A stretch of 64,000 nucleotides of DNA from Rugamonas apoptosis (GTDB taxonomy: Bacteria; Pseudomonadota; Gammaproteobacteria; Burkholderiales; Burkholderiaceae_D), in assembly GCF_014042355.1 (NCBI RefSeq), contig NZ_JACEZU010000003.1, positions 372,001 through 436,000 of the forward strand, written 5' to 3'. The position numbers and the translations under genes are program-made. The notes under the pieces were generated by a model. The model ran no database searches. It saw nothing but the letters and a program-made list of their open reading frames with translations, and was not told the DNA's origin. Every line of letters starts with the position of its first letter. Positions within the stretch are counted from its first letter, which is position 1. Shown in pieces: positions 27,637 to 37,181 of the stretch.

Positions 27637-28590
27637 ATGAAAACCATTAAAGTGGCGCTGGTTGGCGCCGGTGCCTTCGGCATCAAGCACCTGGACGCGA
27701 TCGCCCAGATCGAAGGCGTGGAAGTGGTCTCGCTGGTCAGCCGTGACCTGGACGCGACCAAGGCGGTGGCGGCGAAATACGCCATTCCCCATGTGACGAC
27801 GGAGCTGGACGACGCGCTGGCCTTGCCGGCGGTGGACGCCGTGATCCTGTGCACGCCGACCCAGATGCACGCCAGCCAGGCCATCGCCTGCATGAAGGCG
27901 GGCAAGCACGTGCAGGTCGAGATTCCGCTGTGCGACGTGTTCGCGGACGGCGAGGAAGTATTGCGCGTGCAGAAGGAAACAGGCAAGGTGGCCATGTGCG
28001 GCCACACCCGCCGCTTCAACCCCAGCCACCAGTGGGTGCACCGCAAGATCGAAGCGGGCGAGTTCAATATCCAGCAGATGGATGTGCAGACTTACTTCTT
28101 CCGCCGCTCCAACATCAACGCGCTGGGCCAGCCGCGCAGCTGGACCGACCACCTGCTGTGGCACCACGCTGCGCACACGGTCGACCTGTTCGCCTACCAG
28201 TGCGGCAGCCCGGTGGTGAAAGCCAACGCGATCCAGGGCCCGATCCACCCAACGCTGGGCATCGCGATGGACATGTCGATCCAGCTGAAGGCCGCCAACG
28301 GCGCGATCTGCACGCTGTCGCTGTCGTTCAACAACGACGGGCCGCTGGGCACCTTTTTCCGCTACATCGGCGATACCGGCACCTACATCGCCCGCTATGA
28401 CGACCTGGTGGACGGCAAGGAACAGAAGATCGACGTGTCGCAAGTGGACGTGTCGATGAATGGCATCGAGCTGCAGGACCGCGAATTCTTCGCCGCCATC
28501 CGCGAAGGCCGCGAGCCCAATGGCAGCGTGGCCCAGGTGCTGCCGTGCTACGCCGTGCTGCACCAGCTCGAACAGCAATTGAAGGACTGA
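27637..28590 (+). CDS. ligC: 4-carboxy-2-hydroxymuconate-6-semialdehyde dehydrogenase
   Basis: A 317-residue Gfo/Idh/MocA-family dehydrogenase, equal to LigC/PmdC. It oxidises the cyclic hemiacetal of the ring-cleavage product to 2-pyrone-4,6-dicarboxylate with NAD(P). The Rossmann loop GAGAFG is at residues 10-15, and EIPLCD carries the residue pattern seen at the usual EKP position, changed here to EIP as in this subgroup. Start and ligB stop are adjacent with no gap; GGAG lies ten bases ahead in the end of ligB. Length agrees with known LigC proteins (about 315). Confidence 0.93.
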   Translation: MKTIKVALVGAGAFGIKHLDAIAQIEGVEVVSLVSRDLDATKAVAAKYAIPHVTTELDDALALPAVDAVILCTPTQMHASQAIACMKAGKHVQVEIPLCDVFADGEEVLRVQKETGKVAMCGHTRRFNPSHQWVHRKIEAGEFNIQQMDVQTYFFRRSNINALGQPRSWTDHLLWHHAAHTVDLFAYQCGSPVVKANAIQGPIHPTLGIAMDMSIQLKAANGAICTLSLSFNNDGPLGTFFRYIGDTGTYIARYDDLVDGKEQKIDVSQVDVSMNGIELQDREFFAAIREGREPNGSVAQVLPCYAVLHQLEQQLKD

Positions 28591-28591
28591 G

Positions 28592-29608
28592 ATGGAAACG
28601 CGCGCGCTGGGACCATTCCAGGTCGGGGCGATCGGCCTCGGATGCATGAACCTGTGCCATGCCTATGGCGAGCCGCTGTCCGCACCGGATGCGGAGCGGC
28701 TGCTGCTGGCGGCGCTGGACATGGGCGTCACCCATTTCGACACGGCCGCGCTGTATGGCTTTGGTGTCAGCGAAACGCTGGTGGGGCGGGCCTTGGCGCC
28801 ACACCGCTCGCGCTTCACGCTGGCCAGCAAGTGCGGCATGGATGGCGTGACCGGCGAGGATGGCGTCAAGCGCCGCGTGATCGATGGCCGGCCTGAGGCC
28901 ATACGCAAGACTTGCGAGGAAGCGCTGCGGCGCTTGCGCACGGACGTGATCGACCTGTACTACCTGCATCGCTGGGACCGCAACGTGCCCATCGAGGATA
29001 GCGTGGGCGCGCTGGCGGAGCTGGTGCGGGAAGGGAAGATCCGCGCCATCGGCCTGTCCGAAGTATCGGCCGACACGCTGCGCCGGGCGCACGCCATGCA
29101 TCCGGTGGCGGCGGTGCAGTCCGAGTATTCGCTGTGGACCCGTAATCCCGAGATCGCGGTGCTGGAAGCGTGCCGCGAGCTGGGTGCCGCGCTGGTCGCC
29201 TTCAGCCCGTTGGGCCGGGGCTTCCTGGCCGGCGCCGTGCCGGATGTGGCCACGGCGGAAGCGTTCGTGGCCAAGGACTTGCGCCGGGCCATGCCGCGCT
29301 TCCAGGGTGCGCATCTGGCATCGAACCTGCGCTGGCTGGCGGACTACACGGCCCTGGCGCGCGAAGCGGAGTGCACCCCGGCACAGTTGGCGCTGGCGTG
29401 GCTGCTGCACAAGGCGCCTCATATCCTGCCCATTCCCGGTACTCGTACGGTCGGGCACTTGCAGGAGAATATGGCGGCGGCGTCGTTGCGCCTGTCTGAG
29501 GACATCGTGGCGCGGCTGGAAGCGCTGGTCAACCCCGGCACCGTGGCCGGCGCGCGCTACAACGCGGCCACCCAGACGGAAATCGATACGGAAGAATTCA
29601 GCGCGTGA
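28592..29608 (+). CDS. Aldo/keto reductase
   Basis: A 338-residue aldo/keto reductase with the full tetrad: D50 (HFDTAALYG), Y55, K80 (ASKCGMD) and H126 (YYLHRWD). It belongs to the branch of IolS/YakC-like barrels and would reduce an aldehyde or ketone with NADPH. The gene starts one base after the ligC stop and so belongs to the pathway operon. No standard step needs it. Possible roles are conversion of aromatic aldehydes such as vanillin or 4-hydroxybenzaldehyde, or rescue of reactive aldehyde intermediates. Confidence 0.87.
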   Translation: METRALGPFQVGAIGLGCMNLCHAYGEPLSAPDAERLLLAALDMGVTHFDTAALYGFGVSETLVGRALAPHRSRFTLASKCGMDGVTGEDGVKRRVIDGRPEAIRKTCEEALRRLRTDVIDLYYLHRWDRNVPIEDSVGALAELVREGKIRAIGLSEVSADTLRRAHAMHPVAAVQSEYSLWTRNPEIAVLEACRELGAALVAFSPLGRGFLAGAVPDVATAEAFVAKDLRRAMPRFQGAHLASNLRWLADYTALAREAECTPAQLALAWLLHKAPHILPIPGTRTVGHLQENMAAASLRLSEDIVARLEALVNPGTVAGARYNAATQTEIDTEEFSA

Positions 29609-29627
29609 CAGCCGGCGCCTGGCCGGT

Positions 29628-30518
29628 TCAGGTGCGGCGGAATTCCTTGGGGCTGAGGCCCATGCGTTTCTTGAACAAGCGGCTGAAATAGGCCGGGTCC
29701 TGGAAGCCCAGTTCGTAGGCGATGCTGGCGATGCTGGCCGGGAGGTAGGTGAGTTTGCGGCAGGCTTCCAGCATCAGCCGGTCCTGCGTGAGGTCGAAGG
29801 CGGACTTGCCGGCCAGCTTGAGGCACAGGCGGTTCAGCCGGGTTGGCGTCACGCGCAGCGCGTCGGCATATTGGGCCAGCTGCCACTGTTCCTTGAAGCG
29901 GCGCTCCACCTCGTCGCGGAAGCGGCTGAACAGTTCAAACTCGCCGCGCCCGGACTGGTCGGAGAAACGGCGCTCGGCGTGGGCGCGCACCAGCAGCAGC
30001 AGGGCGCTGCGGGCCAGCCATTCGAGCATCAGCGTGTGGCCGATTTCGGGCCACGCCGCTTCGGCGATCAGGTGTTGCAGCAACTGGTCGAGTTTGGCCA
30101 GCATCTCCGGCTGTCCCGCCAGGTCGATGGCCAGCGGCGCGACGAACAGCGATGAGAACAGATTCGCGCGGCTTTCGGCCGCCGAGAACACGACGTTCTG
30201 GTCCACGGTCAGCACATAACCGTGCGCTTCAGGCGAAAAATCGAAGCCATGCGCCACCGACGGATGGATGGTGATGGCCACCGGCGCGCCGCATTCCCAC
30301 AGCGCGCCGCTGACGTTCGCCCGGACTTCCCCGCCAAATAAAAAAAGTACCTGAAATAATCCCGCATGCGTATGTGGCGCGATGTGCCATTGATGCACGC
30401 GGCTGCGCGTTTCGATCAGCTCTATGTGCACCAGCTCGGCGTTTTCCGCCCGTTGTTGCTCGCCATATAGGGCGAAGGTGGGAATATCCGTGGCGGAGGG
30501 GAAGGGTGATTTCGGCAT
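29628..30518 (-). CDS. pobR: AraC family regulator of pobA (PobR-like)
   Basis: A 296-residue regulator with an N-terminal cupin-like sensing half (HQWHIAPHTHAGLFQ at about residues 43-57) and two AraC helix-turn-helix units at the C-terminus, ending PAYFSRLFKKRMGLSPKEFRR. It is divergent from pobA and matches the AraC-type PobR activators that respond to 4-hydroxybenzoate. The ATG at 30518 is chosen because it gives the family N-terminus MPKSPFPS; twelve extra codons upstream would run through the promoter and the repeat at 30539-30553. It likely activates pobA and may also affect the operon upstream. Confidence 0.85.
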   Translation of the reverse strand: MPKSPFPSATDIPTFALYGEQQRAENAELVHIELIETRSRVHQWHIAPHTHAGLFQVLFLFGGEVRANVSGALWECGAPVAITIHPSVAHGFDFSPEAHGYVLTVDQNVVFSAAESRANLFSSLFVAPLAIDLAGQPEMLAKLDQLLQHLIAEAAWPEIGHTLMLEWLARSALLLLVRAHAERRFSDQSGRGEFELFSRFRDEVERRFKEQWQLAQYADALRVTPTRLNRLCLKLAGKSAFDLTQDRLMLEACRKLTYLPASIASIAYELGFQDPAYFSRLFKKRMGLSPKEFRRT

Positions 30519-30538
30519 GCTGGTGGATTCACGATGGA

Positions 30539-30553
30539 TGTACAAATAGTACA
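30539..30553. promoter_or_regulatory. Candidate PobR binding site in the pobR-pobA gap
   Basis: TGTAC (30539-30543) and GTACA (30549-30553) form a perfect inverted repeat; read another way, TACAA is directly repeated at 30541 and 30550. It lies 20 bases upstream of the pobR start and about 85 bases upstream of pobA, a normal place for an AraC-type operator controlling both genes. Confidence 0.45.
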
Positions 30554-30561
30554 AGTTTTAG

Positions 30562-31806
<1,245 letters not shown>

Positions 31807-31842
31807 GGCGCGGCGAGCGGCGGGCGTCCGGCCGTGGCCACC

Positions 31843-32889
31843 TCAATGCTCGTGACGGTGGTGGATGTCCGGGTAATGGGCATGACTATGCGTGATCGGC
31901 GCGTGCCGGTGCGGGTGGCTATGCCTGGTGCCCAGCGCCACCGGGAAATCGTGCGCATGCTGGTGGTGCTCGTCGTGCACGTGTTCATGCTCGTGCTCCA
32001 GCTCCTCGTGGGTATGCACGTGCGCGTGGTGTTCCGTCAGGTGCAGCCAGATGCCGAGCGCCATGAGGGCGCCCGCGACCAGCATGGTCACCGTGACCGG
32101 CTCGCCCAATAAGACGGCCAGCAGCGCGCCGATGAAGGGCGCGATCGAGAAATAGGCGCCGGTGCGCGCGGTGCCCAGGTGGCGCAAGCCGACCACGAAC
32201 AAGGCCAGGCTCACGCCATAGGCCAGCAAACCCACGAGCATGGCGCCGGCCACGTTCGGCCAGGCCGGCACGGCGGCACCCATCGACAGCGCCAGCGCCA
32301 GGTTCACCACGCCGGCCGATAAACCTTTCACGGAGGCGATCCAGGTGGCGTCCGACAGTGACACCTTGCGGGTCAGGTTGTTGTCGATGCCCCAGGCCAG
32401 GCAGGCGCCCAGCACGGCCAGGGCGGGCCACAGGCCGGAGAACTCCGCCTGCCCGGGCCAGCTCAGCGCCAGCGCGCCCGCCACGATCGCCACCATGCCC
32501 AGCGCGATGCGGTGATCGACATTCTCCTTGAATGCGAACCACGCCAACAGCGCCGTGAACACGCCTTCGGCATTGAGCAGCAGGGAGGCGCCGGAGGCTG
32601 GCATGGCCGACAGGCCCAGCATCAGCAGCACGGGGCCGATGACGCCCCCGCTGGCAATGGCGCCGGCCAGCCACCACGCTTCGCCAGGCGCGAGCCGGGC
32701 CGGTTGCGCGCGGCTGATCAGGCGATACAGCGTCAAGCCGATGCCCGAGCCGAGATACAGCAAGCCCGCCAGCATCCAGGGATGAACCCCGGCCAGCAGC
32801 AGTTTGGCCAGCGGCGTGCCGGCGCCAAACAGCACGGCCGCGCCAATGGCGGCGGCGATGCCGGAGCGATGTGGTTGGGGTGTGGTCAT
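31843..32889 (-). CDS. EamA/DMT family transporter with histidine-rich C-terminal tail
   Basis: A 348-residue inner-membrane transporter. Ten hydrophobic helices in two EamA repeats cover about residues 1-282. The last 66 residues contain 25 histidines in patterns such as HVHDEHHQHAH and HSHPHRH, plus acidic residues, and end DIHHRHEH. Such a tail is expected to bind Zn, Ni, Cu or Co at the membrane surface. The ATG at 32889 is chosen: a longer open frame reaching 33207 would overlap divergent chrB and its control region. It faces chrB-chrA, so a metal-related efflux or sensing role is likely. EamA proteins otherwise export amino acids and metabolites. Confidence 0.87.
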   Translation of the reverse strand: MTTPQPHRSGIAAAIGAAVLFGAGTPLAKLLLAGVHPWMLAGLLYLGSGIGLTLYRLISRAQPARLAPGEAWWLAGAIASGGVIGPVLLMLGLSAMPASGASLLLNAEGVFTALLAWFAFKENVDHRIALGMVAIVAGALALSWPGQAEFSGLWPALAVLGACLAWGIDNNLTRKVSLSDATWIASVKGLSAGVVNLALALSMGAAVPAWPNVAGAMLVGLLAYGVSLALFVVGLRHLGTARTGAYFSIAPFIGALLAVLLGEPVTVTMLVAGALMALGIWLHLTEHHAHVHTHEELEHEHEHVHDEHHQHAHDFPVALGTRHSHPHRHAPITHSHAHYPDIHHRHEH

Positions 32890-32981
32890 GGGGCGCAAGC
32901 GAAATAACAAAACGGACAATAGCCAAGGCAGGTCGCCATTGTAGGCCGCGCGACGGCGTTTGTCGGTGAAGATTAGGAATT

Positions 32982-33019
32982 GAGTAGCGAATGTAACGTT
33001 AATGTAGTAATGTTTACTC
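32982..33019. promoter_or_regulatory. Repeat-rich control region upstream of chrB
   Basis: AATGT occurs three times (32990-32994, 33001-33005, 33009-33013), and the block is bounded by inverted GAGTA (32982-32986) and TACTC (33015-33019). TACTC touches the chrB start codon, leaving no room for a normal ribosome-binding site. ChrB is a chromate-responsive repressor in characterised operons, so this is a reasonable operator candidate, possibly on a leaderless transcript. Confidence 0.45.
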
Positions 33020-33973
33020 ATGAACATGCTGCTACTGATCCTTTCCCTGCCAACCGAGAACGCGGCCACGCGGATGCGCGCGTGGCGCGCCCTGCGTGCG
33101 TGTGGTGCCGCTGTTCTGCGTGACGGGGTGTACCTGATGCCGGCGCGGCCGGATTGCCGCGCCGCGCTCGACGCCATCGCCGCCGACGTGACCGAGAGCG
33201 GCGGCATGGCCTATGTCATGGACGTCACCCCGCCGCCGGCACTGGACGTGGCGGCGCTGTTCGACCGTGGCGCCGAGCACGCGGCCCTGATGGCCGATAT
33301 CGGCACGGCCCGCGCGCGGCTGGATGAAAGCTGCCTGCCGGAGGTGCTGAAGCTGGCGCGCAAGCTGCGCAAGGCGTTCGCCGCCATCGTTGACATCGAT
33401 TACTTCCCAGCCGGGGCGCAGGCGCGCACGGCTCTTGCGCTGGGCGAGCTGGAACTGGCCTGTGCCAGGCTGTCGTCGCCCGACGAGCCGCAGGCCAGCG
33501 AATGCATGATCGCGCGGCTGGCCGTCGCCGACTACCAGGGCCGCACCTGGGCCACCCGGCGCCGTCCCTGGGTGGACCGGCTGGCGTGCGCATGGCTGAT
33601 CCGTCGCCATATCGACCCGCAAGCGGTCATCCTTTGGATCGCCGCGCCGGCCGATTGCCCGCCGGACGCGCTGGGATTCGACTTCGACGGCGCCGCCTTC
33701 ACTCATGTGGCCGATCGTGTCAGCTTCGAGGTGCTGCAAGCCAGTTTTTCGTTGGACTCGCCCGCGCTGCGGCGTTTGGGGCAACTGGTGCATTACCTGG
33801 ACGTGGGCGGGGTGCAGCCGCCAGAAGCGGCCGGAGTCGAAAGCGTGCTGGCCGGGCTGCGCAAATCCATCGGGGATGACGACCAATTACTGCAAGCGGC
33901 ATGCGCCGTGTTCGACGGCCTGCTGTTGTCGTTCCAGGGCGATACGGCGGTACAGATTGAGGAGACAACATGA
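33020..33973 (+). CDS. chrB: Chromate resistance protein ChrB
   Basis: A 317-residue ChrB. The N-terminal domain has LSLPTENAATRMRAWRALRA, the standard ChrB opening, and the C-terminal domain has WATRRRPWVDRLACAWLIRR, its hallmark. ChrB senses chromate and represses chr operons in characterised cases. ATG 33020 lacks a visible ribosome-binding site; ATG 33026 (two codons later) is an alternative with the same problem. It overlaps chrA by ATGA, so the two are translationally coupled. The divergent neighbour is the histidine-tailed transporter. Confidence 0.92.
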   Translation: MNMLLLILSLPTENAATRMRAWRALRACGAAVLRDGVYLMPARPDCRAALDAIAADVTESGGMAYVMDVTPPPALDVAALFDRGAEHAALMADIGTARARLDESCLPEVLKLARKLRKAFAAIVDIDYFPAGAQARTALALGELELACARLSSPDEPQASECMIARLAVADYQGRTWATRRRPWVDRLACAWLIRRHIDPQAVILWIAAPADCPPDALGFDFDGAAFTHVADRVSFEVLQASFSLDSPALRRLGQLVHYLDVGGVQPPEAAGVESVLAGLRKSIGDDDQLLQAACAVFDGLLLSFQGDTAVQIEETT

Positions 33974-35133
33974 ATACATCCGTGACGAAGCAGCCGTCAT
34001 ATAGTTTGTGGCAACTGATGTGCTATTTCCTGCGGCTGGGCACCTTGGGCTTTGGTGGCCCGGTGGCGCTGGTCGGCTACATGCAGCGTGACCTGGTCGA
34101 GCGGCGCGGCTGGATCTCCGAGGCCGACTACAAGGAAGGGCTGGCCCTGTCGCAGATCGCGCCCGGGCCGCTGGCGGCGCAACTGGGCATCTATCTCGGT
34201 TACGTCCATTACCGCGTGATAGGCGCCACCGTCGCCGGATTCGCCTTCGTGCTGCCGTCGTTTCTCATGGTGGTGGCGCTGGGCTGGGCCTACCGTCTGT
34301 ACGGCGGGCTGGCCTGGATGCAGGCCGTGTTTTACGGCGTGGGCGCCGCCGTGATCGGCATCATGGCCATCAGCGCGCACAAGCTTGCGACAAAAAATGT
34401 GGGCAAGGACCGGCTGCTGTGGGCCATCTTCGCCGCGCTGGCGGCGATCACCATCATCACCCAATCCGAAATCGCGTGGCTGTTTATCGGTGCCGGTGTA
34501 TTGGTCTGGCTGGTCCGCATCAAGCCCGGCTTCCATTCCACGGCGCTGGGCCTGGCGCCCGTGCTGCCGCCGTTGCAGGTGTTCGCCGGCGCCGACGGCA
34601 ATCTGCTGCTGCAGCTCACGCTGTTCTTCGCCAAGGCCGGCGCGTTCGTATTCGGCTCCGGGCTGGCGGTGGTGCCGTTCCTGTATGCGGGCGTGGTGAC
34701 CGAATTCCACTGGTTGAACGACAAGCAGTTCGTCGATGCGGTGGCGGTCGCGATGATCACGCCGGGGCCGGTGGTCATCACGACCGGCTTCATCGGCTAC
34801 CTGGTGGCGGGACTGCCCGGCGCCATGCTCGCCGCCGGCGCCACCTTCGTGCCGTGCTACCTGGTGACCGTGATCGCCGCGCCGCACTTCAAAAAGTACG
34901 GCAAGCGCCCGGCGTTGCTGGCCTTCGTCGATGGCATCACGGCGGCGGCGGTGGGGGCCATCGCCGGATCGGTGGTGGTGCTGGCCATGCGTTCGATCGT
35001 CGATATTCCGACGGCCGCGCTGGCGATCGTGACGGCGGGCGTGCTGTTGAAGTTCAAGAAGACACCCGAGCCGCTCATCGTCGCGGCGGCCGCTTTGATC
35101 GGACTGGCCATCTACCCGTTGATGCACACCTAG
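33970..35133 (+). CDS. chrA: Chromate efflux transporter ChrA
   Basis: A 387-residue long-chain CHR-family antiporter with two homologous halves. The first contains GFGGPVALVGYMQRDLV and SQIAPGPLAAQLGIYLG; the second contains FGSGLAVVPFLYAG and MITPGPVVITTGFIGYL. About ten membrane segments are visible. It exports chromate from the cytoplasm. The start overlaps the chrB stop by four bases. A short GC hairpin (GCGCC 33-base end, 35133-35146) spans its stop codon. Assignment is strong. Confidence 0.93.
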   Translation: MNTSVTKQPSYSLWQLMCYFLRLGTLGFGGPVALVGYMQRDLVERRGWISEADYKEGLALSQIAPGPLAAQLGIYLGYVHYRVIGATVAGFAFVLPSFLMVVALGWAYRLYGGLAWMQAVFYGVGAAVIGIMAISAHKLATKNVGKDRLLWAIFAALAAITIITQSEIAWLFIGAGVLVWLVRIKPGFHSTALGLAPVLPPLQVFAGADGNLLLQLTLFFAKAGAFVFGSGLAVVPFLYAGVVTEFHWLNDKQFVDAVAVAMITPGPVVITTGFIGYLVAGLPGAMLAAGATFVPCYLVTVIAAPHFKKYGKRPALLAFVDGITAAAVGAIAGSVVVLAMRSIVDIPTAALAIVTAGVLLKFKKTPEPLIVAAAALIGLAIYPLMHT

Positions 35134-35146
35134 CGCCGCTAGGCGC
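35133..35146. terminator. Small hairpin at the end of chrA
   Basis: GCGCC (35133-35137) pairs with GGCGC (35142-35146) around GCTA, beginning in the chrA stop codon, between the convergent chrA and merR genes. There is no T-run, so it is a weak terminator candidate only. Confidence 0.3.
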
Positions 35147-35159
35147 CGCGCGTCATGAT

Positions 35160-35525
35160 TCAGCGCGCCGCTTGTAGCGGGCAGGCCGCCATCGTTTCAT
35201 CGAGCCTGCGCGCCAGGCCGGCGCGCAGGGCGCCTAAACCGTCGATGCGGCGGTCGATCTCTTCCAGTTTGCGCGCCAGCGCGGCGCGCAACTGCGGCGC
35301 CGATGCTTCCGGCGCGGCCAGCAGCGGCAGGTCGGCTTCGATTTCCTTGAGCGTGAACCCGAGTGACTGGGCCATGCGGATGTAGCGCAGCCAGTCCACG
35401 GCTTCGGGCGGATATTGGCGATAGCCGTTCTCGCTCCGGTGCGCCTGCAGCAGGCCGCGTTTTTCATAAAAGCGCAGGGCGTCGCGGCTCAGGCCCGTGG
35501 CGCTGGCGATTTCTCCGATACGCAT
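35160..35525 (-). CDS. MerR family transcriptional regulator
   Basis: A 121-residue MerR regulator. The winged helix (MRIGEIASATGLSRDALRFY at residues 1-20, then ENGYRQYPPEAVDWLRYI) is followed by a dimerisation coiled coil at about 80-110. There is no cysteine pair of the mercury or copper type; the only cysteine is near the C-terminus (AACPLQ), so a thiol-metal sensor of classic type is not indicated. It is divergent from a small membrane protein, with a typical MerR-regulated promoter between them. Confidence 0.88.
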   Translation of the reverse strand: MRIGEIASATGLSRDALRFYEKRGLLQAHRSENGYRQYPPEAVDWLRYIRMAQSLGFTLKEIEADLPLLAAPEASAPQLRAALARKLEEIDRRIDGLGALRAGLARRLDETMAACPLQAAR

Positions 35526-35546
35526 GGTGGGAATTCCAAAAAAGGG

Positions 35547-35578
35547 TTGACCTTGGAGTGTACTCCAGGCTTTAGGAT
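35547..35578 (+). promoter_or_regulatory. MerR-type promoter/operator with long spacer
   Basis: A -35 box TTGACC (35547-35552) and a -10 box TAGGAT (35573-35578) are separated by 20 bases, longer than the sigma-70 optimum. The spacer contains the dyad TGGAGT-GT-ACTCCA (54-59 and 62-67 of the 355xx block). Long spacer plus central dyad is the diagnostic arrangement for MerR activators, which untwist the DNA to allow transcription. It points towards the gene at 35608. Confidence 0.75.
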
Positions 35579-35607
35579 GGCCGCATCTACTTTTTTAGGG
35601 AGCGGGC

Positions 35608-36024
35608 ATGGCATTTCCATCTTCAACCACATTTCGGCGCATCGTCTTCGGCAGCGCCCTGTACGACCTGCTGGTGACGGCGCCTTTCGCCACGCCGTGG
35701 AGCTTCGCGCTGGCGCACGATCAGCTGTCAACCATCAACCAGGCTTTGGGTGGTGCGGCCTTGCCGGCGTTCGGGCCGTTTCACGTGCTGTTCGCCTGCC
35801 TGCTGGGCAGCGTGGTGCTGGTATGGTCGGTATTGCGGCTGACGGACCCGCAGCGGCGCTTCGGCCGCTACGATGGCACGGCGCGCATGCTGTTTGCGAC
35901 ATGGATGGCGTGGGCGCTGGTAAATACCGGGGCGCCGCTGCTTTGGCTGTTCATTGTGCCGGAATTCGCCTGGGGCGTGGCGCAGTGGCTGCCGGTGGCA
36001 TCCTATCAGGGGGAAGGCCGCTGA
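35608..36024 (+). CDS. Small four-helix membrane protein, MerR-controlled
   Basis: A 138-residue hypothetical inner-membrane protein with about four hydrophobic stretches (near residues 10-30, 48-75, 92-112 and 113-130). I do not recognise a characterised family. AGGGAGCGGG provides the ribosome-binding site. Its promoter is the MerR-type element immediately upstream, so it is very probably the target of the divergent regulator and is expressed in response to a small inducer. A role in export or stress protection is possible but unsupported. Confidence 0.72.
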   Translation: MAFPSSTTFRRIVFGSALYDLLVTAPFATPWSFALAHDQLSTINQALGGAALPAFGPFHVLFACLLGSVVLVWSVLRLTDPQRRFGRYDGTARMLFATWMAWALVNTGAPLLWLFIVPEFAWGVAQWLPVASYQGEGR

Positions 36025-36034
36025 CGGCCCGCCG

Positions 36035-37024
36035 TCACGCCGCCTTCAGCAGCTGCGGTGGCGCGCTCCAGACCTGCTGTGCCACCCGCATCATGTTGCG
36101 GCCCAGGACCATCTCGATTTCCGCGTTGTTCATGCCGGTGCGGCGCAGGGCCGGCGCCAGCTCGCGCCATACGGATGGCGGCGTGAAGGTGGGCGGCCGG
36201 CTGGCGTCGTAGCCGGCCGACGCGGGCCACCAGTGGCCAGGATCGAAGGCGCCGGGCGGGGTGTCGTCCAGGCCGGGTTGCTGGAAGCAGATATCGAGGC
36301 CGATACCCGCGTGCGCCGGGCCTACCAGTTCGGCGATGTAGGCCACATGGCGCGCCACGTCGTCCGCGCAAGGGCGTTCGCTGCCCAGGAACCACGACAG
36401 GCCGGACACGCACACCACGCCGCCCGTGGTGGCGCAGGCCTGGATCTGTTCATCGCTCACGTTGCGGCCGTGCTGCACCAGCGTCAGCGGATTGGCGTGG
36501 CTGAAGATGACGGGCTTGGAGGAGGCGGCCATGATCTCCAGGCTGCAGCGGCGGCCCGTGTGCGAGCAATCCATCAGGATGCCGGCATCGTTGACGGCGG
36601 CCACCATGCGGTGCCCCAGTCCCGTCAGGCCGCGCGCCACGTCGTGGCAGCCGTCGGCCACGCTGTTGTTGCGGTTGTAGGCGAAGTGGATCTGGCGCAC
36701 GCCCAGTTGGGCATACAGGGCCACCATCTCGGGTTGCTCCAGCAGCGGCATGGCGCCTTCCAGGTCGAAGCTGAGGGCCATACGGCCGTCGGCGGCGGCC
36801 TGGATGATGTCGTCCACGCTCGATACCAGCACGTAGCGTTCCGGGTGGGCGGCGATGGTGGCGCGGTAGCCGGCGATCACGGACATGACCTGCGACAGCG
36901 GGTTCATATCCGCGCCCACGTTGAGCGAGACGTAATTCACCCCGGCCGCGTGCAACTGGTCCACCGGCGTGAAGTCGGCTTGCGGGTGTTGTGGCAAACA
37001 GGCGTGGGCATCCCAGTTGATCAT
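36035..37024 (-). CDS. Membrane dipeptidase-like protein (peptidase M19 family)
   Basis: A 329-residue zinc-hydrolase-fold protein of the M19 (renal dipeptidase) family. The bridging glutamate E89 (FDLEGAMPLL), H155 (MDCSHTGRR), H176 (FSHANP) and D244 (GLDI) are present. The usual N-terminal H-x-D metal pair is changed: the sequence is DAHAC (residues 5-9), so H7 is followed by cysteine at the aspartate position. No signal peptide is visible. The enzyme may act on dipeptides, D-amino-acid dipeptides or other amides. It stands alone, divergent from the helicase gene. The altered ligand may mean a mononuclear site or a different substrate. Confidence 0.85.
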   Translation of the reverse strand: MINWDAHACLPQHPQADFTPVDQLHAAGVNYVSLNVGADMNPLSQVMSVIAGYRATIAAHPERYVLVSSVDDIIQAAADGRMALSFDLEGAMPLLEQPEMVALYAQLGVRQIHFAYNRNNSVADGCHDVARGLTGLGHRMVAAVNDAGILMDCSHTGRRCSLEIMAASSKPVIFSHANPLTLVQHGRNVSDEQIQACATTGGVVCVSGLSWFLGSERPCADDVARHVAYIAELVGPAHAGIGLDICFQQPGLDDTPPGAFDPGHWWPASAGYDASRPPTFTPPSVWRELAPALRRTGMNNAEIEMVLGRNMMRVAQQVWSAPPQLLKAA

Positions 37025-37181
37025 CAGCGTGGTCTCAAATCGTTATTGTTATGCGTTTTATAACCGCAGGTGCCTATATTCCCATGAAAAGGCTGTCCAG
37101 GGCAATCGAGGATGCCCTCGGTCGGCCGTGCGCTGTATACTTGCGGATTATTTATTGCAGAATCAACGCTCAAAGGCCGTC

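Noticed and set aside
32890-33207. N-terminal extension of the histidine-tailed transporter
   Set aside because: It would overlap chrB and the shared promoter and adds 106 residues with no transporter character.
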